Shown here: in pieces, positions 54,247 through 62,577 of the stretch
How the letters are laid out: the number at the start of each line of letters is the position of its first letter
Numbering within the stretch: position 1 is the stretch's first letter
Source of the DNA: Pseudomonas sp. TH31
Lineage (GTDB): Bacteria > Pseudomonadota > Gammaproteobacteria > Pseudomonadales > Pseudomonadaceae
DNA length: 64,000 bases
NCBI RefSeq assembly: GCF_016650815.1
Contig: NZ_JAEKEZ010000035.1
Location: forward strand, 1 to 64,000
Direction of reading: 5' to 3'
Program-made: the position numbers and the translations under genes
Notes under the pieces: generated by a model
Seen by the model: only the letters and a program-made list of their open reading frames with translations
Database searches by the model: none
What the model was told of the DNA's origin: nothing

Positions 54247-54603
54247 ATGCGGTTGATGGGATTGTCGTTGTTGCTGGCGCTGATATCGGGCGAGGTGTTG
54301 GCCCAGGCGTGCGTGGTACATAGCACGGCGGAACGGCTCGACGTGAAAGTCTGCCAACAGAACCGCAACATCCCGGAAAAACTCTTCGCCGATGGTTTTT
54401 GCCAGCCGAACCTTCCCGGGCAAAAAGTCGACGTGCAGTACGTCGCCCAATGTCCCAGCGGCGCCTTCGGCGTGTGCAGCAATGCCCAAGTCGCCAATAT
54501 GCCCTACCGCCAGGATATTCACTATTACGGCGTGGCCACCGATGCGGCGTATTTGAAGCCGTTTTGCGAGGCACAGAGCCAGGGAAACTGGCTAAAACCC
54601 TGA
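54247..54603 (+). CDS. Small secreted Cys-rich protein of unknown function
   Basis: 118 residues, signal peptide LSLLLALISGEVLA|QAC, and six further Cys in the mature protein (for example VKVCQQNRN, GFCQPNLPG, AQCPSGAFGVCSN). A strong GAGGAGGT stands 8 bases upstream. I do not recognise the family. It is nested on the opposite strand between DUF1826 and the CobW-type gene, 4 bases from the former's stop. A periplasmic or outer-membrane role in zinc uptake is possible only by context. Confidence 0.72.
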   Translation: MRLMGLSLLLALISGEVLAQACVVHSTAERLDVKVCQQNRNIPEKLFADGFCQPNLPGQKVDVQYVAQCPSGAFGVCSNAQVANMPYRQDIHYYGVATDAAYLKPFCEAQSQGNWLKP

Positions 54604-54607
54604 GCCA

Positions 54608-55276
54608 CTAGCTCAGCCAGTCGAGCGTCAGGATTAACCGGCGCTCACCCAACGCCAGTTGTGGCGAGCGGTGGATCAGGCCGAAGCCTTCATTACCATG
54701 CCACTTCTCCCCTTTGAACAGCGCCACGTCACCACTGCTGACTTGCTGGATCGACGACTGGGGTTCTGCCTCGGGTTTGCCCAGTTTCCGGCGATCCATC
54801 GCCCCTTCTTTCAGCCATTGGCTGCCAATGCCTGCATACGTGGTGATCAGCCGTACCGGCACATGGTCAACGTGAAAGCGTGGGCACATGGCAGTGTCCA
54901 GCACGCGCAAACGCAGGCCGATGCGCCTGGCGCCGAGCAAACAGGCAAAAGCGCTGACCAGCCAGGAGACGTCGGCAATGAAGCCTTCGTAGCCTTCAAG
55001 ATCGCGGAAGCTTGAGGCCAGTCCGTTGAGGTTGGGCTCGGCGTCTTCGTTAGCGATTTCCAGGGACAGCGACTCCGCCAGCGGTTCGTTCAGGGACAGA
55101 AGTAAACTGGCGAAATCCGCGATGTGTAACGGGAGTTGGCGCTGCCAGACGGCGAGATTGGCGTCGTCGTGGAGAATGTTGGCCAGGACTTTTGGGGTTG
55201 TTCCGTGATGCTGACGTATTGGCCGTACGGACGCCTTCGCGAGCAGGCTCGCTCCCACAGGGTTGAGTACGAGCAT
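54608..55276 (-). CDS. DUF1826 domain protein (zinc-regulon neighbour)
   Basis: 222 residues. The core FHVDHVPVRLITTYAGIGSQWL with SGDVALFKGEKWHG and APQ/RSPQLALGERRLILTLD resembles an oxygenase-like cupin. DUF1826 genes regularly stand beside zigA in Pseudomonas. The start overlaps the zigA stop (TGATG). The first ~20 codons (PVGASLLAKAS) are encoded by a REP element, so the real conserved protein may begin later. Function unknown. Confidence 0.82.
   Translation of the reverse strand: MLVLNPVGASLLAKASVRPIRQHHGTTPKVLANILHDDANLAVWQRQLPLHIADFASLLLSLNEPLAESLSLEIANEDAEPNLNGLASSFRDLEGYEGFIADVSWLVSAFACLLGARRIGLRLRVLDTAMCPRFHVDHVPVRLITTYAGIGSQWLKEGAMDRRKLGKPEAEPQSSIQQVSSGDVALFKGEKWHGNEGFGLIHRSPQLALGERRLILTLDWLS
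55233..55260. repeat. REP element inside the DUF1826 coding start
   Basis: GCGAGC-AG-GCTCGC palindrome in the usual Pseudomonas REP context; translates as VGASLLAKA in the minus frame. Confidence 0.75.
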
Positions 55277-56481
55277 CAGGCAGCCTCTTCGTGCCAGGGG
55301 CCGAATGGGTCCGCCAACTGGCGCCAGCCTTCAATGCCTTGGGCCATTTCATCGTCGGTGAGCAGGCAGCTATCGAGTTCGCCAGTGAGTTGCGCGAAGT
55401 CGATGTTCTGGCCAATGAACACCAGTTCCTGACGGCAATCGCCAGTGGTCGCAGTCCAGTTCTCCATGATCCCGGCGGTACTTTCTTCGTCCTGCGGCCA
55501 TTGGGTTTTTGGCACAAAACGCCACCAGCGTCCGGCGAAACCGTGGCGCATCAAGCCACCGGCCTGGGACCAACTCCCGGCGTCCATGTGCTTGCTGGCC
55601 AGCCAGAAAAAGCCTTTGGAGCGCAGCAGCTTGCCATTCACCCAAGGGCGGTCGATAAAGCTGAAAAACCGTTGTGGGTGGAACGGACGACGCGCGCGAT
55701 AGGCCGTCGAAGCGATGCCGTACTCTTCAGTTTCCGGCACGTGTTCGCCGCGCAACTCCTGCAACCAGCCCGGAGCCTGGGCGGCTTTTTCGAAGTCAAA
55801 GCGTCCGGTATTGAGGATTGTGTTCAAAGGGATTTCTCCCATGACCATCGGGATGATTTGCGCTTGGGAGTTGAGCCGTTCAAGGATCGCAATCAATTCC
55901 TGGCGCGCGCTGCTGCTGATCAAATCGATCTTGCTGATCACAATCACGTCGGCGAATTCGATCTGCTCGATCAGCAGGTCGGTGATCGAGCGCTCATCCT
56001 CCTCGCCCAGGGTTTCGCCACGGGACGCCAGGCTCTCGGCAGCCTGGTAATCGAGCAGGAAGTTCATGCCGTCGACCACGGTGACCATGGTGTCGAGCCG
56101 GGCGATGTCGGCCAGGCTTTGGCCTTCTTCGTCGCGGAAGGTAAAGGTTTCCGCCACCGGCAGTGGTTCGGAAATGCCGGTAGATTCGATCAACAGGTAA
56201 TCAAAACGACCGTCCTTGGCGAGCTTGCTGACTTCTTCCAGCAAATCTTCGCGCAAGGTGCAGCAGATGCAGCCGTTGCTCATTTCCACGAGTTTCTCTT
56301 CGGCACGGTTCAGGCTGACGTCGCGCTGAACTTCGCTGCCATCGATGTTGATCTCGCTCATATCGTTGACGATCACGGCGACCCGCAGGTTTTCGCGGTT
56401 ACGTAGTACGTAATTAAGCAACGTACTCTTGCCGGCGCCGAGAAAGCCCGACAGGACGGTCACGGGGAGACGATTGGGCAT
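55276..56481 (-). CDS. zigA: Zinc-chaperone-type COG0523 GTPase ZigA
   Basis: 401 residues. Walker A SGFLGAGKSTLLNYVL, metal site GCICCTLRED, IESTGISEPLPV and ISKIDLIS. The C-terminal CobW domain carries RPFHPQRFFSFID and a GFFWLASKH stretch. In P. aeruginosa and Acinetobacter such proteins are induced by zinc starvation and are thought to hand zinc to key enzymes. It lies 27 bases after dksA2 in one transcript and ends in an overlap with DUF1826. Confidence 0.9.
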   Translation of the reverse strand: MPNRLPVTVLSGFLGAGKSTLLNYVLRNRENLRVAVIVNDMSEINIDGSEVQRDVSLNRAEEKLVEMSNGCICCTLREDLLEEVSKLAKDGRFDYLLIESTGISEPLPVAETFTFRDEEGQSLADIARLDTMVTVVDGMNFLLDYQAAESLASRGETLGEEDERSITDLLIEQIEFADVIVISKIDLISSSARQELIAILERLNSQAQIIPMVMGEIPLNTILNTGRFDFEKAAQAPGWLQELRGEHVPETEEYGIASTAYRARRPFHPQRFFSFIDRPWVNGKLLRSKGFFWLASKHMDAGSWSQAGGLMRHGFAGRWWRFVPKTQWPQDEESTAGIMENWTATTGDCRQELVFIGQNIDFAQLTGELDSCLLTDDEMAQGIEGWRQLADPFGPWHEEAA

Positions 56482-56508
56482 CAGGTATTCCTCACAGGAT
56501 GTGGCCGG

Positions 56509-56913
56509 TCAAATCGCCCGTTGATGGCGTTCGCGCAGCTCTTCACGTTCTTTGGCTTCGATACACAGGGTGGCGGTGGGCCGCAGCAGCAAGCGCTTGA
56601 GGCCGATCGGCTCGCCGGTTTCGCGACACCAGCCGTATTCACCGCGGGCCAGGTGTTCGAGGGCTTCGTCAATCTTGTCCAGGAGCTTCTTTTCCCGCTC
56701 CAGCAGGCGCAGTTGCCATTGGCGCCGTTCTTCGGTGCTGCCGACGTCGGCGGGATCGCTGCCAGGTTCCTGTTCGCGCAACATGTCGAACTCTCCGGCA
56801 ATGCGCGCTTGCAGCTCGCAGCGTTGAGCAAGCAACAAGTCACGGAAGAAACCTTGCTGGGCGTCGTTCATGTAATCGGCGGCGGGTTGGGCCAGGAGGT
56901 CTTGTTCAGTCAT
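56509..56913 (-). CDS. dksA2: DksA2, zinc-independent RNA-polymerase-binding factor
   Basis: 134 residues. DksA family: coiled coil near residues 40-90 with REQEPGSDPADVGSTEERRQ. The zinc finger is degenerate: DksA has Cys-x2-Cys-x17-Cys-x2-Cys, here the first Cys is followed by Thr (YGWCRETG) and the third by Ala (LCIEA). This is the DksA2 signature of P. aeruginosa PA5536, which replaces DksA when zinc is scarce. The Zur-box palindrome 31 bases upstream agrees. Confidence 0.9.
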   Translation of the reverse strand: MTEQDLLAQPAADYMNDAQQGFFRDLLLAQRCELQARIAGEFDMLREQEPGSDPADVGSTEERRQWQLRLLEREKKLLDKIDEALEHLARGEYGWCRETGEPIGLKRLLLRPTATLCIEAKEREELRERHQRAI

Positions 56914-56944
56914 GGGAGGATCACAAGGGCGGGGCGTATTTCAA

Positions 56945-56959
56945 TGTTATAGTATAACA
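56945..56959. promoter_or_regulatory. Zur-box-like palindrome between dksA2 and a divergent small gene
   Basis: TGTTATA-G-TATAACA, perfect 7-base arms. It matches the Zur consensus type (GTTATA-nn-ATAAC). It should repress dksA2-zigA-DUF1826 (leftward) and the gene at 57006 (rightward) when zinc is plentiful. Confidence 0.75.
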
Positions 56960-57005
56960 ACACAAATAAACCACTCCCCTCTTGTTCGCCACGACAAAGG
57001 GCACG

Positions 57006-57415
57006 ATGCTTGAGCCCGTTCGGTCCTTGAGAAATGCCATGGGAAACGCCCTGAAGTGTGCGCTGCTGAGTCTTTCGCTATTGATCACCGTCGAGGCCCG
57101 GGGACAAATCCCGAGCCTGGCCACGTGCACCCGCAGCGCCAATCTGCTCGCGTGTGTCGACCATGACGGCAACGCATACAGCGTCAACACTGTCGGCAGC
57201 ACGATCTATCTGCGCGGTTTTGAAGTGACTGGCAAACGCTATTGGGCGCAGACCAGCAGTCGCTACGGACAACTGACGTTTTTACCGGCCTCGCCTCCGA
57301 TGGCGAAGCCTGGGTCGGCTACACCCGCCGTGTGGGCTGGACCACCATCAACCGGTTTTCCAGCTCCGGCGGCAGCAGCGGCAAATTCACCTGTAGCCGG
57401 ATTACCGGCTGCTAG
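57006..57415 (+). CDS. Hypothetical secreted protein (frameshifted in this sequence)
   Basis: About 137 residues when mended. Signal-like segment ALLSLSLLITVEARG, then CTRSANLLACVDHDGNAYSVNTVGSTIYLRGF and KRYWAQTSSRYGQLTF. One T missing in the T5 run 57279-57283 leads into FTGLASDGEAWVGYTRRVGWTTINRF and CSRITGC, stop 57413-57415. The unmended frame becomes Pro/Ala-rich and is not protein-like. Divergent from dksA2 over the Zur-box. ATG 57006 or 57039 possible. It ends in a CTAG shared with the stop of amiA. Function unknown. Confidence 0.7.
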
Positions 57416-58614
57416 ACCTGGGCTTTTTTCTGCTCCTGCTGCCAGGCGACATAGCTGTTGAGCGGCGGATTCTTCTGGAAATAGCGCTGTAGGCCTTCGA
57501 ACAAACCGTCAGCCACGGCCTGCTGATGCCGCGCGGTGACCAGCCGCTGACTGTCGCGGGCGTTGGAGATGAAGCCGGTTTCCACCAGGATCGACGGCAC
57601 GTCCGGCGACTTCAGTACCGCGAATCCGGCCTGTTCCACGCGCTTCTGATGCAGGGTGGTGATGCCCGCCAGGCTGCCGAGCACGGTGCTGCCCAGCTGC
57701 AAACTGGCGGCAATGGTCGCGTTCATCGACATGTCGAGAATCACCCCGGCGAGCATCGGGTCCTTGTCCTTGAGATTGAGCAGGCTGGTGGCGCCCAACA
57801 GGTCCGCGCCGTTCTCGCGCTGCGCCATAAATCTTGCCGTGGCCGAGGTCGCGCCACCTTCAGACAGGCAATACACCGACGCGCCGGACGCTGTGAGTCG
57901 TGGCGCGGCATCGGCATGCACCGAGATGAACATGTCGGCGTTGTGCTTGCGGGCAATCTCCACGCGTTTGCGCAGCGGGACGAAGAAGTCATCGTTGCGC
58001 ACCAGTTTCACGTCGTAGCCCTTCTCGCGTTTCAATCGCTTGGCCAACAACTGTGCAATCGACAGCACCACGTCTTTTTCCCGCTCACCTTTGGCGCCGA
58101 CCGCGCCTGGGTCTTTGCCACCGTGGCCGGGGTCGACCACCACGATGATGTCGCGCTTGGGGTGAGCCTTGTCGATGATCGGCTTACGCATCGGCGCAGC
58201 TGCAATCTGTAATGGCGCAGCGGTTTTAAGGTCGAGCACCAATCGATGGCCCTGCCCGTCCTGGGGCGGCAGCAGAAAACTGTTGAGCTGCACCGTCCCG
58301 CTGAGATCGAGGACGATTCGTGTATCACCCTGACCGTAGTGACCGGAACGAATGGAACGGATCACCGTGTTGTTCAGCGCCAACTGACTGAAATCACCGC
58401 TGAGGTTGGCGCCACTCAAATCGATGATCAGCCGCTCGGGGGCGCTCAGGGAAAAAGTCTTGTACTGCACCGGTCCGCTCAGATCGAACACCAATCGCAG
58501 CTTGTCATCCGAACGCCAGAGCCGCGCGTTGCGAATCTGCGTGGCCGAAACACTAAAGGGCAACGCGAAGGCCGCGCTGGCCAGAATCAAGTTGAGCAAG
58601 TGACGTCTGTGCAT
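57412..58614 (-). CDS. amiA: N-acetylmuramoyl-L-alanine amidase (AmiA-like)
   Basis: 400 residues. Signal peptide LNLILASAAFALPFSVSA, AMIN domain (res ~25-135, LVFDLSGPVQYKTFSL, LIIDLSGANL), then Amidase_3 (DPGHGGKDPGAVGAKGEREKDV, FISVHADAAPR, VETGFISN), with the zinc His, Glu, His and the catalytic Glu visible. It cuts peptidoglycan crosslinks at cell division. In Pseudomonas this copy is part of the zinc-starvation set, divergent from folE2 over a Zur-box, a duplicate to meet zinc need. ATG 58614 chosen. Confidence 0.9.
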   Translation of the reverse strand: MHRRHLLNLILASAAFALPFSVSATQIRNARLWRSDDKLRLVFDLSGPVQYKTFSLSAPERLIIDLSGANLSGDFSQLALNNTVIRSIRSGHYGQGDTRIVLDLSGTVQLNSFLLPPQDGQGHRLVLDLKTAAPLQIAAAPMRKPIIDKAHPKRDIIVVVDPGHGGKDPGAVGAKGEREKDVVLSIAQLLAKRLKREKGYDVKLVRNDDFFVPLRKRVEIARKHNADMFISVHADAAPRLTASGASVYCLSEGGATSATARFMAQRENGADLLGATSLLNLKDKDPMLAGVILDMSMNATIAASLQLGSTVLGSLAGITTLHQKRVEQAGFAVLKSPDVPSILVETGFISNARDSQRLVTARHQQAVADGLFEGLQRYFQKNPPLNSYVAWQQEQKKAQV

Positions 58615-58653
58615 GGTGAAAGCCCGCTCGCGAAAAAGGCATCGTCGATTTAG

Positions 58654-58670
58654 ATGTAATAATATAACAT
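58654..58670. promoter_or_regulatory. Zur-box-like palindrome between amiA and folE2
   Basis: ATGTAATA-A-TATAACAT, one mismatch from a perfect inverted repeat; similar to 56945-56959. Placed to control both amiA and the folE2 operon. Confidence 0.72.
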
Positions 58671-58700
58671 GCCAAATCAACTCCCACGATGGACCTGCTC

Positions 58701-59600
58701 ATGAATGCGCTGACTCTGCCGGATATCGCCGCGCAGGCCTCACGCCAAGCCCTGCCACTGGAGTGGGTGGGCATGTGCGGCATTGCTCTTCCTGTTTTAT
58801 TTGATGGCCAACAGCTGAGCGCAAAGGCTGATGCCGGTGTGAGTCTCGACGATGGTGAGGCGCGCGGCATTCATATGTCGCGACTCTATCTCGCGTTGGA
58901 AATGCTTGAACAGGAAAGCCTGACGCCGGAGTTACTGCGCAGAGTTTTGCAGCGCTTTCTCGACAGTCATGAAGGATTGTCCTCAAACGCTTACCTGAAA
59001 ATTCACACCGATTTATTGCTCAAAAGACCGGCACTAATCAGTCCTTTGGCCGGCTGGAAAACCTATCCAGCGAGCATCGAAGCGCGATTGAAAAACGATA
59101 TGTTCCACGTGGAACTAAAAATAGACGTTCCTTATTCCTCTACGTGTCCGTGTTCAGCAGCGTTGTCGCGCCAACTCATCCAACAGCAATTCCTTGATGA
59201 TTTCGCCAATGCACCACTGCAACACGCCGATGTCATGGCCTGGCTCGGCTCCACAAAAGGCATCGTCGCAACACCGCACAGCCAACGCAGCACCGCGCAT
59301 TTGCAGCTGCACCTGGACGACTATCTCGATGACTTTCCATTAATCGCCGTCATCAACGACGCCGAAGCCGCCCTCGGCACCGCCGTGCAAACCGCCGTGA
59401 AACGTGCCGACGAACAAGCCTTCGCCTTGGCCAATGGTCAAAACCTGATGTTCTGCGAAGACGCCGCGCGACGCTTGAACCTGGCCCTGAAACGCTCCCC
59501 TGGCATCAATGGATTCCACGTCCGAGTCGTACACGCCGAAAGCCTCCACGCCCACGACGCCGTTGCCGAAAGTCGCTGGAACTGGGAGGCAGCCGCATGA
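58701..59600 (+). CDS. folE2: GTP cyclohydrolase I type 2 (FolE2), zinc-independent
   Basis: 299 residues. FolE2 (COG1469) replaces zinc-dependent FolE in folate synthesis. Active-site Cys lies in YSSTCPCSAALSRQL. The start ATG 58701 (MNALTLPDIAAQ) agrees with relatives; ATG 58689 is also open. P. aeruginosa has PA5539 at this place. It ends in an overlap with the next gene (ATGA-type). Confidence 0.92.
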   Translation: MNALTLPDIAAQASRQALPLEWVGMCGIALPVLFDGQQLSAKADAGVSLDDGEARGIHMSRLYLALEMLEQESLTPELLRRVLQRFLDSHEGLSSNAYLKIHTDLLLKRPALISPLAGWKTYPASIEARLKNDMFHVELKIDVPYSSTCPCSAALSRQLIQQQFLDDFANAPLQHADVMAWLGSTKGIVATPHSQRSTAHLQLHLDDYLDDFPLIAVINDAEAALGTAVQTAVKRADEQAFALANGQNLMFCEDAARRLNLALKRSPGINGFHVRVVHAESLHAHDAVAESRWNWEAAA

Positions 59601-60265
59601 TCCGCTGCCAATCCCTACGCTGGGGCGCTCCCGGCCAACCACTCACACCCGCCGTAGATTTCGAACTGCCCGAGGGTAGCCTGACCGCCGTAATCGGCGC
59701 CAACGGCTCGGGTAAAAGCAGCTTGCTGAAAGTCATCGCCGGACTGCAAAAACCACTGGCCGGCAAAACCGTGCTGGATGTTCCACGCAAGGGCGGCCTC
59801 TCGTTCCTGCCCCAGCAACAACACCTGGACCGGCAATTCCCCATCAGTTTGCAAGAGTTGGTGGCCGCCGGTTTCTGGGGCAGCAAGCAATCGCCAGACG
59901 TGCGCAGCCAACGCCTGAAAAACACCCTTGAAGATTGGTGTTTGACAGGCCTGGAGAATCGCCCGCTGATGGCACTCTCCGGCGGCGAGTTGCAGCGCGC
60001 CCTGCTCGCCCGATTGAGCCTGGCTCAAGCCCCCTTGCTACTGCTCGACGAACCGCACGCCGCCCTCGATGAACTCGGCCAGGAACTGCTCTGGAAACAC
60101 ATCCACACGTGGCACGCCAACGGTCGAACCCTGGTCGTCGTGTGCCACGACCTGGCCGCAGTTCGCCAACACATCCCGCAAACCCTGCTGATCAAAAACA
60201 CCGGCTGCACGCTCGGACCGAGCACCGACCTGATTCGCCAACAACCCCAAACGCAGGTGGCCTGA
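59597..60265 (+). CDS. Metal ABC transporter ATPase (ZnuC-type)
   Basis: 222 residues. Walker A GANGSGKSSLLKVI, Q-loop in LPQQQHLDRQF, signature LSGGELQRALLARLSL, Walker B LLLLDEPHAALDE, H-loop VVCHDLAA. First gene of a metal-type import set in the zinc region, co-transcribed with folE2. The main znuABC of Pseudomonas lies elsewhere, so this is probably an extra low-zinc system (or manganese). Confidence 0.85.
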   Translation: MIRCQSLRWGAPGQPLTPAVDFELPEGSLTAVIGANGSGKSSLLKVIAGLQKPLAGKTVLDVPRKGGLSFLPQQQHLDRQFPISLQELVAAGFWGSKQSPDVRSQRLKNTLEDWCLTGLENRPLMALSGGELQRALLARLSLAQAPLLLLDEPHAALDELGQELLWKHIHTWHANGRTLVVVCHDLAAVRQHIPQTLLIKNTGCTLGPSTDLIRQQPQTQVA

Positions 60266-61131
60266 TGATCGCGGCCGCACACCTTTGGCAACCGTTCCAA
60301 GAGTTCGTGTTCATGCGCCGGGCTTTACTCGGCGGTCTGGTTTTGGCGTGCAGTACTGCGCCACTTGGGGTGTTTCTGATTCTGCGCCGCATGAGCCTGA
60401 TCGGCGATGCGGTCGCTCACGGCATCTTGCCCGGCGCCGCGCTGGGCTTCTGGTTCGCCGGCCTGAGTCTTCCAGCGCTGACCATTGGCGGCCTCGGCGC
60501 CGGTCTGAGCATGGCCGGGCTCGCGGCGTGGATCACCCGCCGTACCGGCCTGCGCGAAGACGCCAGCCTCGCCGCGATCTACCCGATCTCCCTGGCCAGC
60601 GGTGTACTGATCCTCGGCATCGCCGGAAAACGTCTGGACCTCTTGCACCTGCTGTTCGGCTCGGCATTGGCAGTCGATGGGCCGACATTGACCGGCATGC
60701 TCTGGGTCTCCGGCTTCAGCCTGATCGCCATGGCCCTGATCTATAAACCGCTGTTGCTGGACACCCTTGATCCGCTGTTCCTGCAAACCGTCAGCCGTCT
60801 CGGGCCACTCGCCCACGGGGTGTTTTTGACCCTGGTGGTGCTGAACCTGGTGATCGGATTCCAGGCCATCGGCGCGCTGATGGTGGTCGGTTTGATGATG
60901 TTGCCGGCCGCCGCTTCACGCTTCTGGAGCCGCCGTTTGCCGGCGCTCATAGCAATCGCCGCCGTGCTCGGCTGCCTCTCGGTGTGGTTCGGTTTGCTGC
61001 TGTCGTTCTATTACTCGCTGCCTAGCGGCCCGGCCATTGTGCTGGTGGCTGGTGGTTTGTATCTGCTGTCCGTGGTGTTCGGTCCGGTGCACGGCTTGCT
61101 GCGCCGCCCGCCTTTGCTCACATCCCAATGA
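60265..61131 (+). CDS. Metal ABC transporter permease (ZnuB-type)
   Basis: 288 residues, about eight to nine helices. ABC-3 family: FLILRRMSLIGDAVAHGILPGAALGFW with the conserved Asp/His, and FQAIGALMVVGLMMLPAAASRFWSRR. ATG 60265 overlaps the stop of the ATPase (TGATG). Confidence 0.87.
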   Translation: MIAAAHLWQPFQEFVFMRRALLGGLVLACSTAPLGVFLILRRMSLIGDAVAHGILPGAALGFWFAGLSLPALTIGGLGAGLSMAGLAAWITRRTGLREDASLAAIYPISLASGVLILGIAGKRLDLLHLLFGSALAVDGPTLTGMLWVSGFSLIAMALIYKPLLLDTLDPLFLQTVSRLGPLAHGVFLTLVVLNLVIGFQAIGALMVVGLMMLPAAASRFWSRRLPALIAIAAVLGCLSVWFGLLLSFYYSLPSGPAIVLVAGGLYLLSVVFGPVHGLLRRPPLLTSQ

Positions 61132-61142
61132 GGTGTTTCCCG

Positions 61143-62018
61143 ATGCGCGCTTTACTCGTGCTGTTCAGTTTGATGCTGTCGATGTCGCTGTCTGCAGCTG
61201 AAAAACTGCAGGTGGTCACCAGTTTCAGCATCCTTGCCGACATGACCCATCAGGTCGGCGGAGATCATATCCAGATCACCAACATGGTCGGCCCGGACGC
61301 CGATGCCCACACCTACGAGCCGACCCCGGACGATGCCAAGGCCTTGCTCAAAGCCAGGCTCATCATCAAGAACGGCCTTGGTTTCGAGCCGTGGCTGGAT
61401 CGCCTGGTGACCAGCACCGAAACCAAAGCACCGGTGATCAGCGCCAGCCACGGTGTAATTCCTCGCTCGCTGGATGAAGACGGCGAAACCATTCCCGACC
61501 CACACGCCTGGCACAACCTGGCAAACACCGAGTTGTATATCGCCAACATCACCAAGGCACTGATTGCCGCCGACCCGGCGAACAAAGCCGACTACCAGCG
61601 CAACAGCCAGGCTTACCTGAAACAGATCTACGCCCTGCTCGCCGAAGCCAAAGCCAAGCTCGGTTCGCTGCCCCCAGGTAACCGCAAGATCGTCACCTCC
61701 CACGACGCGTTCGGTTATCTCGGTCAGGCCTACGGCATCGACTTCATGGCCCCTCAAGGCCTGTCCACCGAGCGCGAACCTTCCGCTGCGGAAGTGGCGG
61801 CACTGATCACCCAGATTCGCCAGGCCAAGGTCAAAGCGGTGTTCATGGAAAACATCAAGGACGCTCGCTTGCTGAAGCAAATCGCCGATGAAAGCGGCGC
61901 ACATATCGGTGGCACGTTGTACTCCGATGCACTCGCGGCAAGCGGACCGGCCAGCACTTTCGCCGGGCTCTTCGAATACAACCTCAACACGCTGTACGAC
62001 GCGTTGAGCAAGCCATGA
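61143..62018 (+). CDS. Metal ABC transporter substrate-binding protein (ZnuA-type)
   Basis: 291 residues from ATG 61143, with GAGGT upstream; signal peptide LLVLFSLMLSMSLSAAE. Cluster A-I metal-binding protein: ligands are likely His in DADAHTYEPTPDD, His in DPHAWHN, His in TSHDAFGYL and Asp/Glu near GTLYSDALA. It lacks the His-rich loop of typical ZnuA, so zinc versus manganese cannot be decided by sequence. The Zur-region setting favours zinc. Confidence 0.88.
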   Translation: MRALLVLFSLMLSMSLSAAEKLQVVTSFSILADMTHQVGGDHIQITNMVGPDADAHTYEPTPDDAKALLKARLIIKNGLGFEPWLDRLVTSTETKAPVISASHGVIPRSLDEDGETIPDPHAWHNLANTELYIANITKALIAADPANKADYQRNSQAYLKQIYALLAEAKAKLGSLPPGNRKIVTSHDAFGYLGQAYGIDFMAPQGLSTEREPSAAEVAALITQIRQAKVKAVFMENIKDARLLKQIADESGAHIGGTLYSDALAASGPASTFAGLFEYNLNTLYDALSKP

Positions 62019-62575
62019 TCCGAAAGAATCCCTCAGGTGATCTGCCAGTGATTGCGCAGACCGCGTACGTGGATAAAACCGCGATTATCTGCGGCAAAGT
62101 GGTGATCGGCGAGAACGTCTTCGTTGGTCCCTACGCGGTGATTCGCGCCGACGAAGTCGATGCCTCGGGCGAAATGGAGCCGATCACCATCGGCGCCAAC
62201 TCGAACATCCAGGACGGCGTGGTGATCCATTCCAAGTCCGGCGCAGCGGTGACCATCGGCGAGTTCAGCTCAATCGCCCACCGCTCCATCGTTCATGGCC
62301 CGTGCACCGTCGGCAACCGGGTGTTCATCGGTTTCAACAGCGTGTTGTTCAACTGCGTAGTCGGGAATGGCTGCGTGGTGCGGCACAACTCGGTAGTCGA
62401 CGGCCGGGACTTGCCCGATGCCTTCTACGTGCCGTCCACTACGCGTATCGGCCCCGGCACCGACCTGTCGCAGTTCCCGCCGGTGAGCGTCAGTGCCTCG
62501 GAGTTTTCCGAAGACGTGGCGCGCACCAACGTCGATCTGGTGCGCGGCTACAAAGCACTGCAGAACGAGTTCTGA
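62015..62575 (+). CDS. Gamma-carbonic-anhydrase-like hexapeptide-repeat protein
   Basis: 186 residues. Left-handed beta-helix repeats (ICGKVVIGENVFVGPYAVIRAD, IGANSNIQDGVVIH, VTIGEFSSIAHRSIVHGP) with metal-ligand His in VVIHSKSG, IAHRSIVHG. Homologue of P. aeruginosa PA5540. Possibly a carbonic anhydrase with other metal (iron/cobalt) that stands in for zinc enzymes. Overlaps the ZnuA-type stop (ATGA). Confidence 0.86.
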   Translation: MIRKNPSGDLPVIAQTAYVDKTAIICGKVVIGENVFVGPYAVIRADEVDASGEMEPITIGANSNIQDGVVIHSKSGAAVTIGEFSSIAHRSIVHGPCTVGNRVFIGFNSVLFNCVVGNGCVVRHNSVVDGRDLPDAFYVPSTTRIGPGTDLSQFPPVSVSASEFSEDVARTNVDLVRGYKALQNEF

Positions 62576-62577
62576 CC

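Noticed and set aside
55291..56406. 371-codon plus-strand open frame opposite zigA
   Set aside because: Shadow of zigA, which has full GTPase and CxCC motifs on the minus strand.
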